From Iningainema tapete BLCC-T55 (GTDB lineage Bacteria; Cyanobacteriota; Cyanobacteriia; Cyanobacteriales; Nostocaceae), in assembly GCF_014698965.1 (NCBI RefSeq), contig NZ_JACXAE010000110.1:62001-126000 (forward strand): a stretch of DNA of 64,000 bases. Direction: 5' to 3'. The notes beneath the pieces were generated by a model. That model did not search any database, was not told the origin of the DNA, and saw only the letters and a program-made list of their open reading frames with translations. Made by a program: the position numbers and the translations under genes. Positions 18,837 to 27,101 of the stretch are shown here, one piece after another (position 1 is the stretch's first letter; every line of letters begins with the position of its first letter).

Positions 18837-20537
18837 ATGGATACCTATACTTTCAAATTCAACTCTTCCTCTGCCTTAGAAGCGCTCCGCACTGGTGAGT
18901 ACGATCCGATCAACTTCTACCAAGCGCGTCTAGACTTATTTAACTTATCAGTAATGGCAGACTACGATCAGCTTGTTTGCCTACCAACCCTCACCGCTAT
19001 TGACAAATACTGGTATCAAATTGAAACCGCGAGGAAAGTACTCAGACAACTTGGTGGGCGTGCATTGCTAGCAGATGAAGTTGGATTGGGCAAAACCATT
19101 GAAGCAGGGCTAATCATAGCAGAGTACCTGGCAAGAGGAATGGTGCGATCGCTCTTAGTACTGACTCCCGCATCCTTAGTTTCCCAGTGGCAACAAGAAT
19201 TAAGTGATAAATTTAACATCTCTACAATTACCACAGACGAGCGCGATCCGCAACAACCCATAGAAGAATTCTGGACAAACCCCCGCATCATCGCCTCACT
19301 CAACACAGCAAAGTCTGCCAAACACTTCCCCCACGTCACCAGCCGTACATGGGATTTAGTCGTCGTGGATGAAGCGCACCACCTGAAAAATCGCACTACC
19401 CTTAACTGGAAACTCGTCAACGCCCTCAACAAGCGATTTATCCTCATGCTCACTGCTACCCCAGTGCAGAATTCCCTCGTCGAACTGTTTAATCTCCTCA
19501 CCCTCCTCAAACCAGGATTGCTACAAACAGAAGCAGCTTTCAAAAAAGAATACGTAGATTCACGCAATGGACGAGTACCCAAAAATCCAGAAAAACTGCG
19601 CTCCCTAATGCGGGAAGTTATGGTGCGCAATACCCGCGCCTTGGTGGATGTTAAACTACCTAAACGTTTCGCTACAACGATCGCCGTTACCCCTTCTACA
19701 GGTGAACAGAAACTTTACCAGGATTTGAGCGAGTACCTGCGTTCCTGTGAGGATCTTGATAAACTCTCCCGCACCAATCTGCTCATGCGGGCGGGTTCTT
19801 CTCCTGGTGCTTTGGCTGACTCTCTCAAACAACTAACCAAACGCCTACCCCATGAAGAATTGAAGTCATTGGCAAGAAGGGCGGCTCAAGTTAAGCAGGT
19901 GGAGAAAGCCAAAGCATTGGTAGAGATGCTTTCCAAATCGCGCCAGAAAACTCTAGTCTTTACCACTCACAAAGCCACAGGTGCATATTTGGCTGAGACT
20001 TTGCAGGCGGCAGATATCCCTTTTGCGGAATTTCAGGGCGGCATGTCTCTGAAAGATAAAGATGCAGCGATCGCCGCATTTCGAGACAATGTTTCTGTAC
20101 TCCTAGCATCCGAAACAGGGGGAGAAGGGCGTAACATCCAGTTTGCCAACGTCATTATTAACTATGACTTGCCCTGGAACCCGATGAAAATTGAGCAGCG
20201 CATTGGGAGAATCCACCGGATCGGACAAACCCAGGATGTATTTATCTTTAATTTTTGTCTCAAAGATAGCATAGAAGAGTACATCTTGCGTATACTTCAC
20301 GACAAAATAAATATGTTCGAGTTAGTCGTAGGAGAGATAGAAACGATTTTGGGTAATGTGGACGATGAATTTGACTTTAGTGAAATCGTTATGGATATTT
20401 GGCTGAAGCATCAAGCAAAACCAGAATTAGATACAGCTTTTGACTCGTTAGCTGATAATTTATTAAAAGCAAAAGACCAGTATAAGCAAACTCAAGAACT
20501 GGATGAACAGATTTTTGGCGAGGAATTTGAAGCTTGA
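18837..20537 (+). CDS. SNF2-family helicase-like ATPase
   Basis: This 566-residue superfamily 2 ATPase has both RecA lobes: motif I LLADEVGLGKT (residues 78-87), motif Ia LVLTPASLVSQW, motif II VVDEAHHLK (DEAH, 178-181), motif III LTATPVQN, and the SNF2 C-terminal motifs SETGGEGRNIQFA, NYDLPWNPM and QRIGRIHRIGQ. It resembles the compact RapA/HepA-like group rather than chromatin remodellers with extra domains. SNF2 ATPases translocate on double-stranded DNA, and prokaryotic ones are often parts of phage-defence or repair systems. It is translationally coupled (TGATG) to the next gene, so the two probably form one complex. Confidence 0.9.
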   Translation: MDTYTFKFNSSSALEALRTGEYDPINFYQARLDLFNLSVMADYDQLVCLPTLTAIDKYWYQIETARKVLRQLGGRALLADEVGLGKTIEAGLIIAEYLARGMVRSLLVLTPASLVSQWQQELSDKFNISTITTDERDPQQPIEEFWTNPRIIASLNTAKSAKHFPHVTSRTWDLVVVDEAHHLKNRTTLNWKLVNALNKRFILMLTATPVQNSLVELFNLLTLLKPGLLQTEAAFKKEYVDSRNGRVPKNPEKLRSLMREVMVRNTRALVDVKLPKRFATTIAVTPSTGEQKLYQDLSEYLRSCEDLDKLSRTNLLMRAGSSPGALADSLKQLTKRLPHEELKSLARRAAQVKQVEKAKALVEMLSKSRQKTLVFTTHKATGAYLAETLQAADIPFAEFQGGMSLKDKDAAIAAFRDNVSVLLASETGGEGRNIQFANVIINYDLPWNPMKIEQRIGRIHRIGQTQDVFIFNFCLKDSIEEYILRILHDKINMFELVVGEIETILGNVDDEFDFSEIVMDIWLKHQAKPELDTAFDSLADNLLKAKDQYKQTQELDEQIFGEEFEA

Positions 20538-21580
20538 TGTCCGATCCAATTCTTTCCACCCTGTCAAAATTAGTATCCTTATATGATGGAGTCGCCGAAG
20601 CAGAGGGTGACAACCAAATGACAGTGCTGCTGACTGCCAACATTGCCAAACAGTTGCACCTACCCGAAGAAATGACACTAACAACAAAAGCCGATGTACC
20701 TAATAGTGTTTTTGTCACATATCACTCGGAATTGTTGAATAGATTTGAAAACTTATTGGGAAATCGGGGTTCAGTATGTGCGATCGCTATCAACTACGAC
20801 GGCTACCTGAAAACCACCGGATTCGACAAACAACTCCTGCAAACCATTAAACCTCAAAACGGCTTAATTCATTTCATCGAGGCAAAACCAGCGACAACTC
20901 GTTATTTGTGGTGTCATGTAGCATATACTGCTGAAGCCGATGAAAAAAGAGTCGGCATGGTTTCCTTCATCATCAACGAACTGACTCAAGTTACTCCCAT
21001 CGATATTGGGGATGCACTATTTTGGGAAGCTGACCGTATTATGGTAGAGCATCCAGAAGCAATTTCACAAAAATCAGTAGAAGAAATTTCCCGTTTAATA
21101 GAGCAAACCTGTGCTCAACTAGTGCAATCCGATTTAGAGAAATGGCAGGCAAAGTTAGCTAGGGCAAAAGCCAGAGACGAAGACCGACTCAAAACATACT
21201 ACGACACCATCGCTTACGAAATCAACAACCGAATTCAATCGCGCCACTTAGAAGGAGAAGACAAAGAAAGAGAACTAGCTCGGTTAGATGCCACCAACAA
21301 AGAACTAGAACGCAAATTGGCAGACTTACAAGAACGGTATGCATTAAAAGTAGAAGCTTCATTATATAGTGTAATGGTAATTCACCTACCCACAGTTCAC
21401 ATACAGTGTGAACTAGTTCGTAAAAAAACCAAACGCACCGTCACCGCTGTTTGGAACCCCTTCACCAAAATCATAGAGCCATTGCGCTGTGAACGAACTG
21501 GCGTACCAGTATACGAATTTTACCTAGATGATACCAACGCTCAAATCATCGCTGCAACTGCCTGGAACCACAAATCATAA
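20537..21580 (+). CDS. coiled-coil partner of the SNF2 ATPase, unknown function
   Basis: The ATG at 20537 overlaps the stop of the helicase gene (TGATG), giving 347 residues. I recognise no enzymatic motif. Residues about 1-180 look globular. A strongly charged helical segment follows at about 195-275 (KWQAKLARAKARDEDRLK, then ELARLDATNKELERKLADLQ), predicted coiled coil. The C-terminus (VMVIHLPTVHIQCELVRK through RCERTGVPVYEFYLDD) is beta-rich with a single conserved-looking RCERTG. The tight overlap implies a stoichiometric partner of the ATPase, perhaps a substrate-recognition subunit. The function is unknown. Confidence 0.82.
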   Translation: MSDPILSTLSKLVSLYDGVAEAEGDNQMTVLLTANIAKQLHLPEEMTLTTKADVPNSVFVTYHSELLNRFENLLGNRGSVCAIAINYDGYLKTTGFDKQLLQTIKPQNGLIHFIEAKPATTRYLWCHVAYTAEADEKRVGMVSFIINELTQVTPIDIGDALFWEADRIMVEHPEAISQKSVEEISRLIEQTCAQLVQSDLEKWQAKLARAKARDEDRLKTYYDTIAYEINNRIQSRHLEGEDKERELARLDATNKELERKLADLQERYALKVEASLYSVMVIHLPTVHIQCELVRKKTKRTVTAVWNPFTKIIEPLRCERTGVPVYEFYLDDTNAQIIAATAWNHKS

Positions 21581-21591
21581 ACTAACAACTC

Positions 21592-22239
21592 ATGCTAACC
21601 TACTATCACCAACATCAAAACGTATTTCCGCAAAACTACCTCAACGAGTTGCAAGGACAGATATTAGCATGTCCTTACTTTACGACAAACAATCTCAACC
21701 GTGACTTTGTCGGAACCAAAGGATTTTCCGTCGTATTCAGGCGATCGCACATAGAAATAGTAGAACAACGCTTCCCCTACTTCAAACAGTACCTCAAAGT
21801 CGCACTACAACCAGAGTGCAACGCCTTCTACCTCAACCCCCTATTACTAAAATCAGGCTCTCGCGTAGATCCCCACATAGATCGTTCCCTAAGATCATAC
21901 TGCAAAACCATCGAACCCCCCAACATCGTCAGCGTACTTTACATAGCAGTACCCCCAGACATAGAAGGAGGCGAACTTGTATTGCGCGAGCACAAACACT
22001 CAATCGCCAAAATCCCTCCCCAACCCAACACCCTACTCCTCTTCCAAGGAAACCTCACCCATTCAGTCAACCCAGTCACCACAAACAGCATACGCCTCTC
22101 ACTCGTTTGCGAACAATACAACCTCGAAGAAACCCAACTATGGGAAATCCCAGAATTTCAAATCGAATCAAGAGCCACCCAACAACAAGATCGCACAAAT
22201 AAACAGCAAACACCAAAGCAAAAACACAGCCGACGCTAA
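21592..22239 (+). CDS. 2-oxoglutarate/Fe(II)-dependent oxygenase, prolyl-4-hydroxylase-like
   Basis: This 215-residue double-stranded beta-helix dioxygenase carries the iron ligands H-x-D in VDPHIDRSL and the distal histidine in GNLTHSVNPV. The 2-oxoglutarate-binding arginine is in SIRLSLVCEQ. A C-terminal Gln/Lys-rich tail is probably disordered. It starts 11 bp after the SNF2 partner and so looks like the third gene of that operon. Substrates of such enzymes include proteins, small molecules and nucleic acids. The whole reading frame is unusually rich in C and A on the coding strand compared with its neighbours. Confidence 0.85.
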   Translation: MLTYYHQHQNVFPQNYLNELQGQILACPYFTTNNLNRDFVGTKGFSVVFRRSHIEIVEQRFPYFKQYLKVALQPECNAFYLNPLLLKSGSRVDPHIDRSLRSYCKTIEPPNIVSVLYIAVPPDIEGGELVLREHKHSIAKIPPQPNTLLLFQGNLTHSVNPVTTNSIRLSLVCEQYNLEETQLWEIPEFQIESRATQQQDRTNKQQTPKQKHSRR

Positions 22240-22261
22240 CCGACTAATTCTGGTACTCTAT

Positions 22262-22296
22262 TTCTTCTCTTGGCGCTCTTGGCGTCTTGGCGGTTC
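22262..22296. repeat. TTGGCG dispersed repeat
   Basis: CTCTTGGCGCTCTTGGCGTC and the following TTGGCGGTTC form a short tandem tract related, on the opposite strand, to the CGCAAAG/GCGAAG tracts at 6870-6932 and at about 32745. It lies in the 128-bp gap between the oxygenase and the NERD gene. Confidence 0.5.
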
Positions 22297-22367
22297 AATA
22301 AAATTGTTATCTTCTCTAAATTTATGGGAAACATAAAACTAAGACTAAAAAAAAATAGAGGTGTATT

Positions 22368-23987
22368 GTGGCGCAAATGTTTCCTGAAAACCTGCGCTCT
22401 GACGTAAAGAGCAAAGCAGAAAAGCTTTTATACAAAGCATTTCAGGAGCATCTACCAGATAATTTCACAGTCTTTCATCAAGTTCCCTGGCAACTGAAAG
22501 ACACACGCAACGGAGCCAAAGATGGAGAAGCTGACTTTGTAATTGCTTGTCCAAAATTAGGCATATTAGTACTAGAAGTTAAAGGAGGCAAAATCAGCTA
22601 CGATGGCAAAGAAGATCAGTGGTACAGCAACCACCACATTGTAAAAGATCCCTTCAAACAAGCGTGCGAAAGTATGCATAGTTTGATCGATTTGCTGAAA
22701 GAGAAACCCTACTGGAGAAAGACTTGGATTCCGATAGGTTACGCAGTTGCCTTTCCTGATGTGGAATTGAAAGGCGAACTTCCTCTTCACGCTCCTGCTG
22801 AAATCATCATGGATTGCAGCCATTTAAATAATTTATCAGCTTGGGTAACAGCAGTACTAAATTACTGGCGCGGGAAGAATCATACTAAAAGTGATCTTGA
22901 TGCCAAAGGAGTTGAACAACTCGTCAAAATTCTCCGCCCATCAACAGTTTCTTCTATTGTACAGCCTTTCATTCAAGACGAGCGGAAGTTTATAAACCTA
23001 GTCGATCAACAAATCAATATATTAGATTTTTTAGCAAGACATCGCCGTGTTGCCATCAGTGGTTGTGCAGGTTCAGGTAAAACTTTGTTAGCACTAGAAA
23101 AAGCTCGTCGCCTAAACGAGCAGGGATTTAGTGTTTTACTAACTTGTTATAATAAAGCTTTAGCACTAACTTTGCGTCAGCGCCTTGGACAAAAACAAAA
23201 TCTGCACGTTTACACCTTTCACGGTATCTGTGAAAAACTGTTTCGCCAAGCAGGTTTTGCACCAAATAACGACGAAATTCCTGAAGATAAGCTGTTTAAA
23301 GAAGTTTATCCTAATTTGTTAGTAGAAGCATCTGACAAACTCAACTGGCATGTTGATGCAGTAATTGTAGATGAAGGACAAGATTTTTGCGAACACTGGT
23401 GGTTAGCACTAAAGTTTTTACTCAACGATCCTGATAATGGGATATTCTACTTCTTCTATGACGACAATCAAAACATTTTTGGCAAGAAAGGATGGCAACC
23501 TCCTTTAGAGGAAACTCCCTTTTCCTTAACCACAAACTGTCGCAACACTCAAAAGATACATGCCTATGTTTTGGAGTTTTATGCTGGAACCCATTCTACA
23601 ACACCAGCAGGACCAGTAGGACGAGATGTTGAAATACACTACTATAGAAATGATAATCAATTAAAAAATACTCTTAGTAGTATTCTCTATCGCCTCGTCG
23701 AGGAAGAGAAAATTGCTACCAAAGATATTGTTATTCTCACAACTAGACGTAAACAAGCGTTGCAAAATCAACTGTTAGGTAAATTTCGAGTTAAAGCAGA
23801 TGCTGACATTAGTAATAATGAAATTAGATGCAATACCATTCATTATTTTAAAGGCTTAGAAAGTCCTGTTGTCATTTTAGTTGAAATTGATTTAAATAAT
23901 GTCCGCAATCTCAAAAATTTGCTTTATGTAGGTGCTTCTCGCGCCCGTCATCATCTCATCATTCTCCGACCTGATGCTCCATTTTAA
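22368..23987 (+). CDS. NERD-domain nuclease/UvrD-like helicase
   Basis: This 539-residue fusion starts at a GTG preceded by AGAGG at 22357-22361 with 6-nt spacing. An N-terminal NERD domain (PD-(D/E)XK-type, about 12-120) has GEADFVI and LVLEVKGGK as likely metal-site residues (D56, E70, K72). A superfamily 1 helicase follows, with Walker A GCAGSGKT (232-239), motif II VDEGQDF (334-340), the TTNCRNTQKI arginine motif and the terminal YVGASRARHHLI. NERD-helicase fusions occur in defence and mobile regions and are presumed DNA-processing enzymes. The final 123 bp of this gene are duplicated at 25305-25427. It may be functionally linked to the SNF2 block upstream. Confidence 0.92.
   Translation: MAQMFPENLRSDVKSKAEKLLYKAFQEHLPDNFTVFHQVPWQLKDTRNGAKDGEADFVIACPKLGILVLEVKGGKISYDGKEDQWYSNHHIVKDPFKQACESMHSLIDLLKEKPYWRKTWIPIGYAVAFPDVELKGELPLHAPAEIIMDCSHLNNLSAWVTAVLNYWRGKNHTKSDLDAKGVEQLVKILRPSTVSSIVQPFIQDERKFINLVDQQINILDFLARHRRVAISGCAGSGKTLLALEKARRLNEQGFSVLLTCYNKALALTLRQRLGQKQNLHVYTFHGICEKLFRQAGFAPNNDEIPEDKLFKEVYPNLLVEASDKLNWHVDAVIVDEGQDFCEHWWLALKFLLNDPDNGIFYFFYDDNQNIFGKKGWQPPLEETPFSLTTNCRNTQKIHAYVLEFYAGTHSTTPAGPVGRDVEIHYYRNDNQLKNTLSSILYRLVEEEKIATKDIVILTTRRKQALQNQLLGKFRVKADADISNNEIRCNTIHYFKGLESPVVILVEIDLNNVRNLKNLLYVGASRARHHLIILRPDAPF
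23865..23987. repeat. 123-bp duplicated segment, copy within the NERD-helicase gene
   Basis: The last 123 bp of the NERD-helicase gene recur, in the same orientation, at 25305-25427 with only two differences seen by eye (the G at 23880 is A there, and a C in CAATCTC is T). The copies are 1440 bp apart. The homology ends exactly at the stop codon. Confidence 0.93.
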
Positions 23988-24029
23988 GAGTACAGGCTAT
24001 TCTATAAACAGAGTATTAGGAGAAATATC

Positions 24030-24314
24030 ATGCAAGCTTATAAAATAAATGGTAAAATTGATACATCAGGTAACTTAGTAATTACGGAACCTGTAAAAAT
24101 GCCCCCTGGAGATGTGGAGGTGATTGTCTTGCAGGTAGTTCCAGCAGAGGAGAGTTCCATAGTACCAGAAACTGAATCACAACCAGAGACACCAAAAAGG
24201 AAATCAAAGGTGAAAGCATTTCGGGATTTATTTGAAAATGCTCCTCCTGTTCCACCAGACTTTGACGCCGATCAAGCTAAGTGGGAGTATTTGAAGGAGA
24301 AACATAATTTGTGA
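24030..24314 (+). CDS. antitoxin of a PIN toxin module
   Basis: This 94-residue protein has a short N-terminal strand region (MQAYKINGKIDTSGNLVITE), the central KMPPGDVEVIVLQV and a charged C-terminus (ANQAKWEYLKEKHNL-type) likely to wrap the toxin. It overlaps the PIN toxin start by 4 bp (GTGA), the usual arrangement of type II modules with the antitoxin first. A frameshifted paralogue lies at 15576. I recognise the family by context and pattern rather than by a named domain. Confidence 0.85.
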   Translation: MQAYKINGKIDTSGNLVITEPVKMPPGDVEVIVLQVVPAEESSIVPETESQPETPKRKSKVKAFRDLFENAPPVPPDFDADQAKWEYLKEKHNL

Positions 24315-24730
24315 AAATCCTGTTAGATACAAACATCATTGTGGATGATGCCCTTGAGCGTCATCCATATTTGGAAACAAGCGAACAAGTTTTAGTACTG
24401 GTTGAGCAAAAGCAGGTAGAAGGTTATGTTTCAGCCTCAACTTTTAGTGATTTGTATTATATTATCCGTAGGGTGAGAGGTAGAGCGTGGACACTTAATT
24501 ATTTGAGACAGTTAGTTACTTTCTGTCAAGTAGCCACAGTAGATCAGGTAGCAATAACAATGGCACTAGCTGCCAACTTTAGGGATTTTGAAGATGCCAT
24601 TCAGTACAGTACTGCGATAGTGAATCAATTAGATGCCATTGTTACCCGCAATCCTCAAGATTTTTCAGTTGTTAATCCTCGAATTATGACTCCTGAACAA
24701 TTAATTCAGGAATTAACAAATTCCCCTTAG
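24311..24730 (+). CDS. PIN-domain toxin (VapC-like RNase)
   Basis: The start is a GTG overlapping the antitoxin stop; the product has 139 residues. The PIN acidic centre is complete: LLDTNIIVD (D5), the mid-domain acidic residue in the VSASTFSDLYYI region, and FEDAIQYSTA followed by AIVTRNPQDF. PIN toxins of this type cut RNA. The whole cassette looks intact. It is the functional counterpart of the deleted copy at 15855-15990. Confidence 0.9.
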   Translation: MKILLDTNIIVDDALERHPYLETSEQVLVLVEQKQVEGYVSASTFSDLYYIIRRVRGRAWTLNYLRQLVTFCQVATVDQVAITMALAANFRDFEDAIQYSTAIVNQLDAIVTRNPQDFSVVNPRIMTPEQLIQELTNSP

Positions 24731-24754
24731 ATAATTTTCTAGAAAACACAGATC

Positions 24755-24877
24755 ATGGTAAATCTCAATCGTTCTCATCCTACCACTAGTACTATGGGCG
24801 CAGTTCGAGTTAAAGTTAAACTCACAAATGCCATTGACAAAGCACTTGTTAGCAGAGGAATGCTTAATATTTGTTAA
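24755..24877 (+). pseudogene. truncated clan AA aspartic protease
   Basis: The 40-codon frame contains MGAVRVKVKLTNAIDKALVS followed by RGML. This matches the first strand and turn of the small clan AA (retropepsin-like) aspartic proteases common in cyanobacteria. The expected next segment with the catalytic DTGA never comes: the frame ends ...NIC at a TAA, and the following DNA belongs to an insertion-sequence remnant. Only the first 25 or so residues of a protein of about 120 survive. Confidence 0.7.
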
Positions 24878-24884
24878 CCCTATT

Positions 24885-25300
24885 TTCCGAAGCCGGAGTC
24901 ATTTCTTTATATCTTTTCTGAAACTTATTATTTTGTCTAGTTAAGTCAATTCGTAAACTTCGATGAAATTGCACATAATTGTAGTCGAATAAATTAATCC
25001 AAAGTATGCGATTCAAGTTAGCTTGCTTTTTACAGTACCCAAGGATCTTTCTATGTAAGTACGAAATCCTCTGGCGAAGATTTAGATTTAATCGTTCAAT
25101 ATAAGATGTATTTTGAGTGCATAGCTGGAAAATCTTCGCTCACTCCTTTTACCCAGAACTTTTTTACGGTCTTTAGTTTTCTTGTCACTCTTTGTTTGAC
25201 AATTTGTAAATAAACGTACAGAATTTCTCCGAACTGCTTATAAGCGAGCATTTTTATAAGCTGCTTTCATACCACCTGCACTCATTTGTAGGCACTACCA
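24885..25300 (-). mobile_element. degenerate IS1-like transposase remnant
   Basis: The minus strand can be read in pieces as a transposase C-terminus: TSYIERLNLNLRQRISYLHR, KILGYCKKQANLNRILWINL and FDYNYVQFHRSLRIDL, then FQKRYKEMTPA near 24890. This pattern is that of IS1-type (DDE) transposases of cyanobacteria. Upstream pieces (KAAYKNARL, KKVLGKRS) are interrupted by stops and shifts. There is no intact frame and I could not see clear terminal inverted repeats. It lies inside the broken aspartic-protease locus. Confidence 0.65.
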
Positions 25301-25304
25301 AACC

Positions 25305-25427
25305 CCTGTTGTCATTTTAATTGAAATTGATTTAAATAATGTCCGCAATCTTAAAAATTTGCTTTATGTAGGTGCTTCTCGCGCCCGTCATCATCTCATC
25401 ATTCTCCGACCTGATGCTCCATTTTAA
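25305..25427. repeat. 123-bp duplicated segment, copy that overlaps the nnr 3' end
   Basis: This is the second copy of the NERD-helicase gene 3' end. Its antisense strand now encodes the last 28 or so codons of the nnr frame (SIRSENDEMMTGARSTYIKQ onward), including the stop at 25332. The sharp right boundary (ATTTTAA, then new sequence) coincides with the stop codon of the donor gene. Confidence 0.93.
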
Positions 25428-27014
25428 CAACACCTGTATTAAATATTGCGTAAGTGTATAAGCATCCACTCCCAATTCTGTTCGCTCTTGTGCAGCTAAA
25501 ATTCCTGCTTGTGCGTGCCACCAAGCAGCTGTGGCGACAATTTCTTCTACGGTAATATGCTTAGAGTTAGCTTGTGCTAACAAGCCACCGAGTAAGCCAG
25601 TTAACACATCCCCACTTCCACCACGCGCTAGAGCTGGGGTACTTTCAGGATTGATCCAGACTTCTCCTTGGGGATTGGCGATCGCTGTCCTTGCCCCCTT
25701 TAATAATACCACTGTGCCACTTTGTACTGCTGCTTCCCGTACTGCCACAACCCGATCTTTCTTGGCGTCGGGAACATCAGGAAACAACCGTTGGAATTCA
25801 CCTGCATGGGGTGTTAGTACTGTTGCCGCTTGTCTCTTTTGTAACGTGGTTATTGTGGACATTTGCGCCAGAATGTTCAAACCATCAGCATCAAGAACAA
25901 GAGGGCTAGTACTATCTAATACTTGTTGTAAAATAGGATGAGCATCTTTTGTTAAACCCGGACCACAAGCGATCGCATTAAATGAACTCAAATCGGTTTT
26001 TTCGGGCAATTCTAGTTGAGCAATCGCCCCTGATGGAGTTTCTGGACATCCGATAATTAAAGCCTCTGGCAACTGTGCGCTCATTTGGGGTTTCAGAGAT
26101 TCTGGTACAGCAATAGAAAGCATTCCCACACCACTGGCACGCGCACCCAATCCGGTTAAAATTGCTCCTCCCGCATAGCGACGCGAACCACAAATTAGCA
26201 GTAAATGTCCTTCTTTATACTTGTGAGTTACCGTTGGACGAGGTAAAGGCAAAGTAGACAGAGCCGATTTGGGGGTAATACGCTTAACACTGGGCGATCC
26301 CAATACAGCTTGTATATCAGCCAAAGGAATATCAAAATCAATCAACTCAGCCTTGCCTACATATTCTAAAGCTTGGTCTTGCAACAAACCCAGCTTCCAC
26401 AAACCCAAACAAAAAGTGTACGTAGCGCGAATAGCAGTTCCTAACACTTCTCCTGTATCCGTATGCAAACCCGAAGGCAAATCGATACTGATGATAGGTT
26501 TTTTCCACTCATTTATCTGATTGATTGCAGATGCAATTAGATCTGTAAGCGCTCTTTCCAAGCCAAATCCAAATAAACCATCAATCAAAAAATCACAATT
26601 AGGCAGTTGCTCAATTTCTTGGTAACAAGGAATTCCTAAACTCTGAGCATACAGAAAGTGTTGCTGTGTTAATTCTTTTAGCTTAGACAAAGGTGAGTAA
26701 ATCCAAACCTCATACCCACGAAAGTGTAACTCACGAGCAACCACCAAAGCATCACCACCATTATGACCCGGACCAACAAGAATCCCTACACATAGTCTTG
26801 GACGGAGGGGTAGTTGTTCTCGGATCATCTCCCCCACTCCCCTACTCCCATGCGAACCTAATTCTTGAACGCGACGAGAGATCGCGATCGCCACTTTTTC
26901 CATCAAAGCTGCTACAGGCATTCCGGCGGCAAAAATCCGCCCTTCGATTTCACGCATTTGCGCGGAGGTAACAACTACTTGGGAAATTTGTTCTTGCCTA
27001 TCATGCATCAACAT
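25332..27014 (-). CDS. nnr: bifunctional NAD(P)H-hydrate epimerase/ADP-dependent dehydratase
   Basis: This enzyme repairs hydrated NADH and NADPH. The N-terminal YjeF_N epimerase has VVVTSAQMREIE, VGPGHNGGDALV and DGLFGFGL. The C-terminal ribokinase-like dehydratase has GSRRYAGGA, ACGPGLTKD, LDADGLN, LTPHAGEFQRLFP and ARGGSGDVLTGLLGG. The frame is open to 27068, but the family start matches the ATG at 27014 or 27008 (MHDRQEQISQVVV). Two oddities are clear. A G/C-rich repeat is carried in frame as GSHGSRGVGEM near residue 75. The natural C-terminus (LTQYLIQVLLKW) is followed by about 28 foreign residues read from the antisense of a duplicated helicase fragment. The core domains are complete, so activity is expected. 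Confidence 0.93.
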   Translation of the reverse strand: MLMHDRQEQISQVVVTSAQMREIEGRIFAAGMPVAALMEKVAIAISRRVQELGSHGSRGVGEMIREQLPLRPRLCVGILVGPGHNGGDALVVARELHFRGYEVWIYSPLSKLKELTQQHFLYAQSLGIPCYQEIEQLPNCDFLIDGLFGFGLERALTDLIASAINQINEWKKPIISIDLPSGLHTDTGEVLGTAIRATYTFCLGLWKLGLLQDQALEYVGKAELIDFDIPLADIQAVLGSPSVKRITPKSALSTLPLPRPTVTHKYKEGHLLLICGSRRYAGGAILTGLGARASGVGMLSIAVPESLKPQMSAQLPEALIIGCPETPSGAIAQLELPEKTDLSSFNAIACGPGLTKDAHPILQQVLDSTSPLVLDADGLNILAQMSTITTLQKRQAATVLTPHAGEFQRLFPDVPDAKKDRVVAVREAAVQSGTVVLLKGARTAIANPQGEVWINPESTPALARGGSGDVLTGLLGGLLAQANSKHITVEEIVATAAWWHAQAGILAAQERTELGVDAYTLTQYLIQVLLKWSIRSENDEMMTGARSTYIKQIFKIADII

Positions 27015-27101
27015 TGTTATTAACCAAACAAAAGAATCTTGGGTACAAAAACGCTTAATTTCTCTCACAAACTCCCCTACTCCCCCACTCCCTCACTCTC
27101 T

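Noticed and set aside
21816-22336. Alternative frames in the oxygenase gene (Arg/Pro/Thr-rich)
   Set aside because: They are shadows of the C/A-rich coding strand of a clear 2OG-Fe(II) oxygenase.
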